A stretch of 64,000 nt of DNA from Alectoria sarmentosa (lineage: Eukaryota; Ascomycota; Lecanoromycetes; Lecanorales; Parmeliaceae), in NCBI GenBank assembly GCA_009733775.1, contig WOGZ01000055.1:1-64000 (forward strand), given 5' to 3'. Shown in pieces: positions 42,059 through 52,616 of this stretch. Positions within the stretch are counted from its first letter, which is position 1. Each line of letters opens with the position of its first letter. The notes beneath the pieces are model-generated. The model was not told where the DNA came from and did no database searches. It worked only from the letters and a program-made list of their open reading frames with translations. The translations under genes and the position numbers were made by a program.

Positions 42059-43743
42059 ATGACGATGAATACTTGGTACGAATCCGACATTTGGGAGGCC
42101 ATCATGTCCCTCGAGGATTACATGCCGTCAGGCCAACCTTTGATATGTCTCGCTATTGTTGTGCTCCTGAGCAACCTCGCTCTGCTCGTCTTGACCAAAA
42201 GCCAAAGAGAGACCCTCTACGCACGTGTATCCTCGTGGGCTCCGGCTGTGGCTCGAGGCCGTCGCATCTCTTCTGCAAGTACACCGCCTCGGTCGTTGAC
42301 TCCAGAGAAGAAAGTCCCAAATAACGTACCTCCTCCAGCCGACTACAAGGACCTCTTCCCGCCTCCGGGCCGTGAAGCCCTTCTGAAGGTTTCGGAATCT
42401 TTGTCTTCTTCGCAGAAGAAGGAGATAGGGCGTCGCGAACTTAACCAAGAAGAGTTTGTGAAGAACGTCATACCTTTCGAAGCTGATTACAGGGAATGCG
42501 GGCCTTCGACTTATACGCCGATGGAGATCTCGATGGCGGAGATCAAGGCCCTCGGTGACTTTCCCGATTACTCCAAGCTTAGCGGTGTTCCACTCCCGGA
42601 AGCGTACAAGGAGTTTAAGATCGAGAAAGCTCAGCCTCGGCCATATCGACCGTTCAGATGGACGTATCATCAGACCATGGGTAGGTCACCTCTCCAGTAT
42701 GTGGACTGACAGTTGACATATAGTGTAGCTTATAGCAAATTGGAGCCTGACTGGTGGCTCGAGCTTGAAAGCAACTACGTCACACGAATCGCAGAGCGGA
42801 AAGAACTTTTCGAGAGGCATGGCAAGCTAGTGCTCAATTACCTCCCTGGCAGCGAATTAGCCTGCAAAGAGATCATGGAACACGCTCTTCAGTTCGTGTG
42901 CGCTCGTTATCCTCAGTACTTCTCCCTGTCACAGTCCAAATTGAAAGGCTACGTCTTCCATAATGGCATCTTGAACAGCGAAACTGTCATCAAGGATCTG
43001 CATCCATTACATGTCCTGCTGGAGAACGTACCGGAAGACTTCGCTGTCATGCTTCGCAATCCCGCGGATGGCATGTACTACTTTCGCGCTGGCCTCCTCT
43101 GTTCTTCCCTTGGCTGGAACGTGGATACGAAGCTCGGTATGCAGCTCAAAGAGATCCATTCGCCTATCCCAGACTACAAAGCCAAGATGGAATTCTCAAT
43201 GGACCGGTACGCCCTTATATACACCCCAATTCAATGTCTGACTGACTGTGCGATTTTGAAAGATACTTCTCGCGCCTCCCATCTGATCGCCCCATCCAAC
43301 GCGGCTCCTGGGGACTTGAAGTCGACACCCCTCTCTTCATGCCGCCCGGCGATTCCCACGAGAACTTCCGCTCCCTTCAAGTGCCCAACCTTCCCCTCTC
43401 CCGCATCCATCTTCGCGTCGACTGGCAGACCCTGCGCCGCTTGCCTCTCAGCGGTGCCATCATCTTCAACTTCAAAGCGCTGTTTACGCCAGTAGAAGAG
43501 TTTCGGAACGAAGCGTACGTGCCGGCGTTAGTGGCCAAGGTGCTGAAGGAGGGAAAGAGAGCGCTGATGGAGTATAAGAACACGTGGCACGTAGAGCATG
43601 TGGTTGTGCCCAAGTTGGAGGAGTGGGCAAGGGAACAGGAGGAGGATGGGGTTACGCAGAAAGATTGGGAGGTTCGTACACTTGACGAGTCACCGTGGTT
43701 CCCCGGGTGGGAGGAGAAGTGGCACGGGCAGCAGGGGTTCTGA
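42059..43743 (+). CDS. HRQ/DUF3445 family protein (haem-dependent oxidative N-demethylase-like)
   Basis: Exons 42059-42680, 42729-43206 and 43263-43743 give about 526 aa. Residues about 28-50 are a membrane anchor (LICLAIVVLLSNLALLVLT). The DUF3445 body starts at PRPYRPFRWTYHQTM, joins over intron 1 to AYSKLEPDWWLELESNY and IAERKELFERHG. It continues with LPGSELACKEIMEHAL, FAVMLRNPADGMYYFRAG, MQLKEIHSPIPDYKAKMEF, and over intron 2 to RYFSRLPSDRPIQRGSWGLE. The bacterial relative binds haem and removes N-methyl groups; whether the fungal protein does so is unknown. Intron 1 contains two AG choices, and only the second (TGTAG) restores the frame. It ends 424 bases from the convergent ATG33-like gene. 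Confidence 0.82.
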
Positions 43744-44167
43744 GGAAAGAAAAGGGAAAGGGAAAGGGAATGCAGGTGTTGGGCGAATGGGTCATGTCTG
43801 ATGACGACGACGACGCAGGAGATTTTGTTGATCTTGATTGCAATTCAGGCATCTGGGTGGCTAGCTTTTGTCATGTATTGAGGGTTTAGGAGCATTGATG
43901 TGGCGCACAAATCCCATTTGAATTCGCTTTGTGCACATAGTCAGCAGCACGAGACGGAGTCGCCCGTTCTGAGGACAAACGAGTAGAGATGGTACCAACG
44001 CCTTTTGATCAGAATGCCACCTTGCTCCCGAGCAGCCTAGAGTAGGTAGCTCTCTCGTCCGCTTCCTCCTCTGTAGTTCTTTTACCAACGACAACCATGA
44101 TCTCGTCTACACACTCTCTCCTTTCATCCATCCTGAGTCCATGTCAAAGCGCAGCTTCCTCTCTCTC
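43744..44167. other. Intergenic between convergent genes
   Basis: Shared 3' region. It includes a purine-rich GGAAAGGGAAAGGGAAAGGG stretch right after the HRQ stop and a GAC/GAT triplet run (ATGACGACGACGACG). No gene seen. Confidence 0.4.
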
Positions 44168-44814
44168 TCAAACCCCATCCCCCCACAGCCCCACCACAGT
44201 CACCAACCACCCCACCCCCCACACCGCCGTCCGCCCCACCATCTTCCCCCTCCACTTCTCCATCCCCTCCCTCACAGCCTCTCCATTCAAACCCCCACTA
44301 CTCCCGCCCTCGACCTCCCACTCCTCATCGCTACTGTCCGGCGTCCTCGATCTCGGCCGTGTTTCGTCACCCTTCTTGCCCTTCACCCTCCCAATCACAC
44401 TGGTAGAAATCTCTTTCGTGTAGCCCAGTCCGATGGCCAGAACCGCCCAGAGCAGGTAGGGGTGTCGGCCGCGGGGTGGGGAGAGAGTGTAGGCGAGGAG
44501 CAGAGAGGTGGAGGAGAGGGCCGAGAGGAGGAGTTGGTGTCGGTGGGTTAGGGCGCGCAGGTGGTGGAATGTGTTGGAGGCGGGTTGGGCGCTCGGGAGG
44601 GATTGGATGGGTGGGAGCGTTGTGGTGGTCGTGGTGTACGATACGCCCTGAGAAGGGTTAGCTATAAGTAAATAGTCGTGGGGGGAGGAGGGGGAGATGG
44701 GGGAAAGGGGGAGGAGGCAGATGAGGGCGGGAGTGGAGGGAGGGGGCGTACGGTTAGGAGACCGAGGGAGATGGTGCCGATGAATTTGCAGATGGTGGCT
44801 GTTGTGCGTGACAT
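44168..44814 (-). CDS. Atg33-like mitophagy protein
   Basis: Exons 44814-44752 and 44647-44168 give about 180 aa. Exon 1 encodes the N-terminal hydrophobic stretch MSRTTATICKFIGTISLGLL; splicing joins LLT to GVSYTTTTTTLPPIQSLPS. Later helices are LLLSALSSTSLLLAYTLSP followed by RGRHPYLLWAVLAIGLGYT. The C-terminal half holds a Ser/Asp/Glu-rich loop and a last hydrophobic segment (TAVWGVGWLVTVVGLWG). The order (short N-helix, LPxxLSLPSA-type linker, LAYxLSPxxxRHPYLLW) fits the fungal Atg33 family, outer-mitochondrial-membrane proteins that promote mitophagy. It is assigned from pattern memory, so no symbol is given. The start of the longer frame (44830) lies in the intron side and is rejected. 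It is divergent from the dienoyl-CoA reductase gene. Confidence 0.7.
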
Positions 44815-45289
44815 GTTGTCTGATGCTCAAGCTTGCACTTGGAAAGGATGCTGCAGAGCGAAGGCGGATTGATGTGGAGGGATAGGCAGGTGGAGATGGG
44901 TAACCTGCATCTCCGTCTTTTTAGCCGCTACGGATCCGCAGCAGGGATCTGCAAGCGGCGACCCCTCTATTGCCTCGGCCCGGCGACATCAAGGTGTTTT
45001 TCGGTTTCCGGAAAGCATCGACCACTACCCAACTATCTACCAGTGATTCCTGACTTAGGTTTTGACCGTTAAAGTGAATTGAGGATCAAGCATCAAGCTT
45101 CTAATCAACCTCGGCCTGGCGTGCGGGCTGGAGTTGAGCGGATCTCACGCAAAGCTCGCGCATATATCCTTCGTCCTCAAGCCGCCCTTTCACTTGGGAG
45201 GCCGGTCTCATGTATTGTCATTGACACCTCAATTTGGAACGTAAAAAAGCATCTAAAATTCATATCCACATTCACATCGATACGTCGAG
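44815..45289. promoter_or_regulatory. Divergent promoter with two CCTCGG motifs
   Basis: 475 bases between the ATG33-like and dienoyl-CoA reductase starts. CCTCGG occurs at 44973-44978 and 45109-45114, same orientation. CCTCGG is the core bound by the fatty-acid regulators FarA/FarB in Aspergillus (established knowledge), and the gene downstream is a peroxisomal beta-oxidation enzyme. Confidence 0.5.
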
Positions 45290-46393
45290 ATGCCTCTCGC
45301 CAAGCATGAGTACATGAGCGATATCTGGAAAGATGGCGTTTTTGGTATCAATCCATCCTTTCCCGATTCACGTATTGTTGGAGCTAATTTTGTCAATTCA
45401 GAAAATAAAGTCGTTTTTTGCACAGGTGGCGCTGGCACCATCTGCAGTGCCCAGGTCAGAGCCATGGTTCACCTCGGCGCTAATGCATGCATCATTGGCC
45501 GGAACGTGGAGAAGACAGAAAAGATGGCTAAAGACATCGCTACTGCGAGGCGAGGCGCCAAAGTTCTGGGCTTTGGATCCGTGGATGTGAGGAGTATCGA
45601 AAGCATGCAGACAGCTGTGGAGAAATGTGTCAAAGAGCTCGGGGGAATCGATTTCGTCATGTAGGTCGATGATCTAGCCGAGCTGTATCTGCATATACTA
45701 AGTTTCCCCAGCGCCGGAGCCGCAGGCAATTTCCTCGCCTCCATCAACCAGCTCAGCACAAATGCATTCAAATCGGTCATGGACATCGACGTTCTAGGTT
45801 CTTACAACACCGTCAAGGCCACGGTACCCCATCTCGTCGCTTCAGCAAGCAAGCACAAGTCCGACGGCAAAACGGCCTCTCCAACGGGAACAGGCGGCCG
45901 CATCATCTTCCTCTCCGCCACTTTTCATTACACGGCAATGCCCCTGCAGACTCACGTCATGGTGGCTAAAGCTGGCGTCGATGCGCTTTCCAACAACCTC
46001 GCTCTCGAATTTGGCCCGCGAGGCGTGACGTCCAACGTCATCGCACCTGGCCCTATCGGCGGCACCGAAGGCATGGAAAGATTGTCTAAGACGGACGACT
46101 TGGCTAATTCTTTGAAAAACATTCCGCTGGGAAGGTGGGGTACTGTGAAAGAGATTTCAGACGCCACTATCTTTTTGTTCTCGGATGCTGGGAACTATGT
46201 GACTGGGCAGGTGCTTGTTGGTGAGTACACTGCTCTTCGCTGTGTAGAGTCTTGCTGATCTTTTTGACTTTCAGTCGACGGAGCGTCTTGGCGGACGTCA
46301 ACGCCTAACATGGGCGGGTTCAAGTATCCGGATTTCCTGTTGGGCGATGAGATTGTGACTGGAGTCAAGGGTGGGAAGAAGTCGAAGCTTTGA
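45290..46393 (+). CDS. SPS19: Peroxisomal 2,4-dienoyl-CoA reductase (SDR family)
   Basis: Removes double bonds of unsaturated fatty acids by NADPH-dependent reduction of 2,4-dienoyl-CoA during beta-oxidation. Exons 45290-45660, 45712-46220 and 46275-46393 give about 332 aa. The cofactor loop reads FCTGGAGTICSAQVRAM and the region after it has GANACIIGRN. GSVDVRS, DFVIAGAAGNFLAS and HVMVAKAGVDALSNNLALE follow, with SNVIAPGPIGGTEGMERL as the family signature. The protein ends GGKKSKL: a canonical PTS1 tripeptide SKL, which places it in peroxisomes. The third exon is short and supplies the conserved VDGASW. Two CCTCGG motifs lie upstream. Confidence 0.92.
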
Positions 46394-46945
46394 TGTACAA
46401 TATTAGAGGTAATGAACTTAACAGCTTTTTGCAAAATGTTTTTTCCCTTGATCATCCGCAACGCGATTCTGCAAGCTACTGATACCACAACAACGCCAAA
46501 ATCCGCGGGCTTGATGGGAAATCTCATCTCATCCCTGCGGATTTTTTAGATTGAGCACTGTCACAGACTGCCTGACCAGCAATACGAGACGTACACTGGC
46601 AATTTTTTTGCCCTTGGTGCCGATGTCATCGACATGGAATACACCACGACTCTGCTCTTGTGGCCACTCGTTCGTTAGCAAATACATACGTTATAACGCT
46701 ACGTTGAATTTTCCAGCGCGAGCAGTCGATTTAGGCGAACGACCCTACTCGTGTCGGTCACAGGAGCAGTTTGGCAGGAGTGGGTAAGGGATGAGAGGGT
46801 AGGTTGGGTGGTTCAAAGCAGAAGCCACTGGGAACTTCGTCCTCACTCAACTAATGTGTGCTTATCTACGATGAGTCATGCAGGAACTAGTCTTTGCAAG
46901 CGAGAAATGTATCATGAAATATCTACCACCCAATGTCCTTATCCA
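46394..46945. other. Intergenic between convergent genes
   Basis: Shared 3' region; no frame over 110 aa and no motif. Confidence 0.4.
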
Positions 46946-47801
46946 TCAGTCATAAAACCAATACATGGCCGCATACTGAACCTGAATCGTCGCCCCCAAG
47001 CCATCACAGCTCGCCGGCGCCTTGCCCCCCGCCGTCTCCACCCGATACACCTCCGTCAACCCCACACTCCCCGCCACCCCCGCCAACGCCTTCCAATCAA
47101 CCGCCCCGTACCCCTGCGGTCCCGCATTCGCCCCCGCCGGCGCCGGGATATCCCCCACGCTGGACCCGTACAGCAGCCCGTCGCCGAACAGATTCCAAGT
47201 CGGCACCCCGGCGGCGGTGAAGGAGTGTTGGCCGATGATCGGGAGGCCGGACTGCGCGAGCTGAGCGACCGTGTCGCCGACGGCGGTGTTGGGGAGCGCG
47301 TTGAGGGCCGCTTGGCCTTGGCTGACGGAGAGGGCGGGGAGGAGGAGCTGGGCGACGCTGAAGAGGGCGGCGGCGGCGCCGATGGAGATGGGGGTGCTGG
47401 CGGGGGTGGCGCAGGTGTAGTTTTGGGTGCCGCGGCCTAGGGTGATGTATTTGAGGGCGCCGGTTGGGGCGGGGAGGGATGAGGCGCCTAGAGGTGGGGT
47501 TTTTTTTTAGCATTGGTTGGTTGTTATGGATGTTTTTAAGGCTTTCGTTCGTGTTAAAAGAGGAATGGCGCTCTTTTCTGGTGGTTGCAGGGGCTTTTGG
47601 TATGGGATGCAGGGGGTTAGCGTTGAAGAGGGGGGCCTTACCGTCTGTGAGAACGGGACTGTAGTCGGATAGGATTGGTGATGCGGCTCGGATTTCATTT
47701 GGAAGAATGGTCCGCTTGAAGGGATGGGCTTCGATAGAGAGGACTATGGCAAGGAAGTATCCGAGAAGGGTGATGGGGAAGGGGATGCGAGAGGCAAGCA
47801 T
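46946..47801 (-). CDS. Secreted DUF3455 protein
   Basis: Exons 47801-47642 and 47487-46946 (154-base intron, GTAAGG...TCTAG) give about 233 aa. The signal peptide is clear: SRIPFPITLLGYFLAIVLS, then EAHPFKRTI with a KR pair that could be a propeptide site. After the intron the DUF3455 start appears: GASSLPAPTGALKYITLGRG and TQNYTCATPAS. It continues with PTWNLFGDGLLYGSSVG, GYGAVDWKALAG and VQYAAMYWFYD at the C-terminus. Family knowledge: extracellular fungal proteins sometimes labelled malate dehydrogenase-like; biochemistry is not established. GC-rich third positions contrast with the AT-richer surroundings. The intron is longer than its neighbours and has a poly-A/poly-C run before the acceptor. 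Confidence 0.8.
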
Positions 47802-49433
47802 TTTGGCGAGGAGAAGAGATTGGTTTTGTTTTATCAGGATGCGAGGCAGTAGGTGGCTTCAAAGCTTGTGTATAGGAAGGTTGAGTGGGCAGATATGGCT
47901 GATTTGTGTTTGTAGGGAACAACAAGCAACGAGTCTCGCCAGAACCGAGGGAAGAAGAGCTTTGATGGACGGTAGTAGTCACAAAGAAGCCTCCTCGTTG
48001 TTCTGTAGCCTCCAGCTTCTTGGTATCTTTATATCCCTGGGGACTTTGACATTTGCAGCAGCTCCGCACCGTGCTCTTCTTAAGTATGGACATTTGAACG
48101 CTCAAAAATTAGAAAATAGATACATTCCAACACCTCGAGACTAGGTAGAAAACCAGTCTTGTCAGCGCTTGCACCCGATAGTGCAAGCACCCTAACTCGG
48201 AAAACAAGCAGAGAAGCCATTTCCCCTCATCGGATTTTCTATTTCGAGGAACGGACAGCAAGGATCGATCTTGGGTCGAGATGTCCGTTTGTACACCACC
48301 TCTCTCTCCGGAAAAGGTACATAGCACCACCGCGAACCGGAGTGAGATGTTGGACCTAAAGTAGACCGTGTCCATGGACCGGTCTGTACTGAATTCATCC
48401 CTTGTGAGCCTCGCGCATGCAGCTACTGGAGTAGCCCTGCGTGCGCACCCACTGACAGAACACGGCTTACCGCGCCTAGTGTTTCGAAAGCGGCCGCGGC
48501 GCCTACGGAACGGCTTTGATTGGGGTTTCGCTCGCTAGTGGCATGGAACTTTATCCTTGTCGGGGCCATGAATTAGAGCTGTTCCCCACATCTAGCAGCT
48601 ACTTACTTTTGGCATCTAAGATGCCCGCTTTTCAAGTATTGGAAGCTTGGGAAGGTTCTATTCTTGGTACGTTGAGGTTCCGAAGTTCCGGAGTCTCTTC
48701 GTGATACTATGATATGTATCGCAGTTATCGTCCGTGGATTGTGCCAAGAAAGCGCTCGGCGGTTTTGTGCCAGATGGAGATATTATTTTCGCGGCTTCTT
48801 ATCATGAGACACTCGCACAATGGCAGGGGATACCGCGAGTTTGCCCCTCCTGGAAGCCATATGTGCTCAGGATATAGCGAGCTCCATGTTGGTGCGAGTA
48901 GAATGGCGAGAAGGGTGATTTTATTCGAGTTTTCCTCATATGAGGACTCATTTATATTCATCATGCTGCGCTCTGCTTGGACTAGAGGGAGTTGTCCAGA
49001 AATTTTGGTATACTTTTGCTGGCGTGTTGACTACTTGTTGAACTGTGAGATCACGTGGAGCTTTTGGCATCGTCACAATCGTCAATGCCTGAACATCCTT
49101 GGCGTCTTTGAATCTTCAATGATTCTCGCTTACCTTCCAGGAACGCAAGAATGGATTAGCACCAAGACTTGGGTGCCGTTGAACCAACTAGTGCTGACGA
49201 CTTGGAATCATCCTCACTCCCTTACTGCTCGGTTACCCAGGCCCACTAAGATGCAACAACTAGCCGCTGCCGAGAGAAGGATGAATTTCCATCAGTCTTT
49301 GTTTGATATCTTCCGCAAAAGAAGTCATTGTGTACTCCGTACTCACCATGTTCCTGACCTTCTTGCCAGCCAGATTTCATTGACCATCCCAAATCTTGAA
49401 CAGCTTTATATCAGTCCAATCATACTTCCACCA
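47802..49433. other. Gene-poor stretch, 1.6 kb
   Basis: Contains one long plus-strand frame, 48714-49436 (240 aa), with no motif, Trp/Cys/His-rich and of unusual composition. It ends at the start of the sulfotransferase pseudogene and may be chance. Otherwise nothing recognised. Confidence 0.35.
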
Positions 49434-50045
49434 TGACCGCATCTAGCCGGAATGATCTGGACAGTGCCCGGACCGTCGAAATACAGGTTCTTGTCGCAGG
49501 GCATGCCTCGTACTGGCACAGTCTCCATGCAAGCCGCACTGGAACTTCTTGGTTGTAGACCCACCTACCATGGTTACACTGCACTCTACAATCTCAACCA
49601 CCTACCCGCATGGACGGCCGCTTTCGAAGCCAAATATCACAATAACGGCAGAACCTTCACTCGAGAAGATTGGGGGCGATTACTTGGCAATTACGGCGCT
49701 GTTACCGATTCGCCGTCCGTCTGCTTGGCACAGGACCTCATCAATGCTTACCCGAATGCTAAAGGCGTCTTGGTGGAACGTGACGTCGATGCTTGGTATT
49801 AGAGTTTCTAGAGCCTCATTCTGGTGTATTACCTCCCGATCCATCGTATAATACCGTTTCTGGATCCGCAGATGGCAGGTCCTACGGCGCGCATGTTCGG
49901 TTATGTTTACATGGACAGACAAGGTTTTTTTCGTGCTGGCAAGAAGAAGCAGTTGCAGCAAAATGCGAAACGATCTACAAGGAGCACTATGAGCTTGTTA
50001 GGAGAGTGTGTCCTATGGGGAGATTGCTGGAGTTTGATGCCGCTT
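49434..50045 (+). pseudogene. Broken sulfotransferase-like (P-loop) gene
   Basis: Starts ATG at 49434 with VEIQVLVAG, then slips frame to GMPRTGTVSMQAALELLG, the PAPS-binding P-loop region of a fungal sulfotransferase-like family. The good frame continues with FTREDWGRLLGNYGAV, DLINAYPNAKGVLVERDVDAWY, then TAG at 49801 and a second TAG nine bases later. Coding text resumes in a shifted frame: MAGPTARMFGYVYMDRQGF, and in another, ETIYKEHYELVRRVCPMGRLLEFD. After this the family C-terminus is missing. Four lesions in 600 bases make it a pseudogene. It runs straight into an epimerase fragment on the other strand. Confidence 0.7.
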
Positions 50046-50289
50046 CCAAAACCGGGCCAAAGAAAGAACTCCATAGGGCATGCTCTCCCCCATAAACCAG
50101 CGCCGGCCTCACAACGACCGTATCAAGCACATCCCGCGCACCCAGAACATCCCTCTCCATCTTCACCCGCCAAGCAACCAACCTCGGCGGCTTCGCCTTC
50201 GCATTCTCAGTACCGACAGGATCAAGATCACTACATCGCTCATTACTCGATCCGTGCACCCATGTGCCGCTCATGTTCATCTCGACCAT
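50046..50289 (-). pseudogene. Fragment of an NAD(P)-dependent epimerase-like gene
   Basis: The minus strand encodes SGTWVHGSSNERCSDLDPVG, then RDVLDTVVVRPALVYGGEHA and LWSSFFGPVLEAA, the middle part of a fungal NAD-dependent epimerase/dehydratase-like protein (the YxxxK-like region is not clear). The Rossmann N-terminus should lie to the right of 50289, but only stops are found there. The C-terminus is cut at about 50045, where the sulfotransferase remnant begins. Truncated at both ends. Confidence 0.6.
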
Positions 50290-50865
50290 CCTACCTCCGC
50301 CACTAAGGACGAGCGCATCCGCTTGGAGAAATTATGAGGACATTCGGCGCTTTGGACATACTCTAATAAGTAAGGGGCGGCCTGGTGATTCAGCACTCCT
50401 TATCTCCGCCTTCAAGCTTTTTAAAGTGCTTTTCAGAACATGTGGCAGAGACAGAAAATCCAACGAAACAGTTTTAGGGATTCAAGCATCTTGAGCGTTC
50501 GGAAAGTCGTGGACGGAAGGGGAGCGACATGCAGTTGCAGGGATCAAACGGGGGAGTCGCGACTCACAATTGTGTGGGGAGGGATGGGAAGTTGGTGGGA
50601 CGATTCAAGACCTGTATGAGCTAAATGACGACCGCTAGTATCGTCGACTGATATGATTGTCGCGTATGGAAGCATATGTGAGCGGATCAGAATTGGGACA
50701 TGAAATGGGCCCGTGATTTGGAAGACTAATTCGATCGACTCCTCCGAATTTGATCGCTGATCAAGCCTGCAAAGAGTGGATTGCCTTTGTGATGCAGCTC
50801 TACCATCGCGGAAGGGATCTCTCGACCATCTCAGCCAGTGCTGATTAGGGTAGCCTCTGACCCTA
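50290..50865. other. Intergenic
   Basis: Short frames only; no trace of the missing epimerase N-terminus was recognised. Confidence 0.4.
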
Positions 50866-51509
50866 TTAGCCATCTCTCTGCTTCCCTCTTCTCACATGCC
50901 CATTTGATGAGGCTTTCAAGCTTTCAGCATATACTTGCTCGTCATGCAACAGATGAATGACTGCCGTCTCCGTGAGATCCTCTTCCAGCCAGCGCACATA
51001 TCTATCTGCTTCATTCATCACGTCGCCCCACTCCTTCAACCCTTCCAATCCATTCCCAAATGCATACTCGCATACTCGTTTCGCAAATGTCTTCATAGCG
51101 CTGAAGCAATAGTACGCGATGGTCCACTGTGGAAATTCTTCGTCCATGAAATAAGGCTCCAGCAACTCATGCATCACTGACTGAGAAGCCAGAAGCGGGC
51201 CAAATTTTCCGCTGTGTCCGCGGAAGATGTTTGCAGGGAGGAGGAAGAACGTTGGGTGGTAGATTTCGAAGAGGAGGAGTCTGACTTCCGTGGGGTGGTG
51301 GAGGATGTTCCGAGGCCGAAAGGCTTGTGGCCGTCATATTTAGGGAGAGAACAATGTATAATGACACTCGATCGAGAGGCTTGTGTGGCTTGATGATGGC
51401 GAAAAAATTTGCTTTTCGAGGTTGCTGAAAGAGCAATTTGATCGAAGGGAGCAAGGTGATAGCTCACTTGTTGAATGAGCTCCGTCGGAAGGGAGGAGAA
51501 TGTCGCCAT
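50866..51509 (-). CDS. Small F-box protein
   Basis: Exons 51509-51368 and 51323-50866 give about 199 aa. Exon 1 carries the F-box: MATFSSLPTELIQQVSYHLAP and FDQIALSATSKSKFF. The 44-base intron (GTGTCA...CTAAATATGAC...CACAAG) restores one open frame that otherwise is broken: RNILHHPTEVRLLLFEIYHP, LLASQSVMHELLEPYFMDEE, YYCFSAMKTFAKRVCEYAFG and a last acidic helix. The F-box would bind Skp1 of an SCF ubiquitin ligase; the C-terminal helical region, possibly substrate-binding, matches nothing I know. The upstream methionine at 51611 is possible but lacks family support. It is one of two F-box loci in the window, both in decayed surroundings. Confidence 0.6.
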
Positions 51510-52039
51510 TGCATGGGAGACCGATGTTTGGTGTGGAGAGATTGATTCGTAGGAATTGGTTTTCATGCGAAATTTTTTGCTCGGTGAGGTGAAGCTGATG
51601 TTCGATTGCAATGGTACTGAATTATGCTGCTCATGAGAAATCCCTCATGGCGCATATGGCTTTCAAGGCAGACCCGTGGTGAGAAATGGCGACGCTGAGC
51701 CCATATCAAGCAGTGAAGATTTGGCCCAGTCCGAACGTGCCCTAGGTTTGTTAGAGTCATCTGACTCCTTTCGATCAGCCAACTAGCTATCTTGACTGTG
51801 ATTTTTTGCTTTACGAATGAAGATCTCTTCAAAGGGGGAATAAATAGTTACCAGCGAGGTCCCGCAGCTTTTGCACTGAGTGGGAGCTATTGGAGCCCTT
51901 GCTTTGAATTTCGTTTTGATTCAGAGAGGGATTGAAGCTGGAGAGATGGTGGCGACGTGGTCGACTTAGCCTTCAGGTAGGTAGGTAGCATCGTTCAACT
52001 CAAACAAGCTACCGGTTATCAGCTGTGTCATTGACAACT
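51510..52039. other. Upstream region of the F-box gene
   Basis: No coding motif. A short GTAGGTAGGTAG run lies near 51975-51987. Confidence 0.4.
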
Positions 52040-52616
52040 GTGGACCAGAATATTGAACGGCAGAAACCTTTCGCTTCGACGGAAAAAAAAACGTCCCATT
52101 CCCTCCAATCCCATCACGAAACACTAGCATTACCCCCTCCTACCCAACAACACTCAACCACCATCCCATTCCCCGGCCCCACCCTCGTCTTGGCCAAGAA
52201 ATGCCTCCCCTCCACCTCGCCCCACAAAGCACTTGCTCACCGCCCCAACCGCCGGCCGGGCCCAACAAGCTGTCCACCGCAAACACGTCGCTTTGAGAGT
52301 CCCCCGTCGACCAGTATGTAACAGCCTCCTCCCAGAGCGGTCTCGTCGGGGCCCCACTGCTTGAAGTCGCCGGGGTCCCAGACTATGATCGTGTGGATGA
52401 GGGGGGTGGCGTAGAGGCGGAAAAGGGTGGGGATGCAGGTGGAGAAGTCGCTGAGGGGTCGGGGGCTCGGTCCTGGGTGGCAGGCGATTCGGGGCTGGGT
52501 TGGCGGTCTGATTGGCGTTCGCTCGGGGCGTGGTTTGATGGTGGGAGAGGGAGGGTGGGGAGAGAGGAGGCGGTGCTTCGTCGGATGAGAAGTATGATGG
52601 CGAGAAGGGCTCGGAT
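52040..52616 (-). pseudogene. Frame-broken coding relic of unknown family
   Basis: A minus-strand frame reads PLSDFSTCIPTLFRLYATP and LIHTIIVWDPGDFKQWGPD, then ALGGGCYILVDGG, which looks strongly protein-like. Coding text then slips to SDVFAVDSLLGPAGGWGGEQ and again to EVEGRHFLAKTRVGPGNGM. Two small frame changes (one of +1, one of +2) within 250 bases break it. Upstream, MIRALLAIILLIRRSTAS (start 52616) in another frame could have been its signal or anchor. The pattern suggests a recently broken gene, or sequence errors in a GC-rich stretch. Family not recognised. Confidence 0.4.

Noticed and set aside
48714..49436. 240-aa plus-strand frame
   Set aside because: No motif, odd Trp/Cys/His-rich composition, no splice or promoter support; kept only as a note in the gene-poor stretch.
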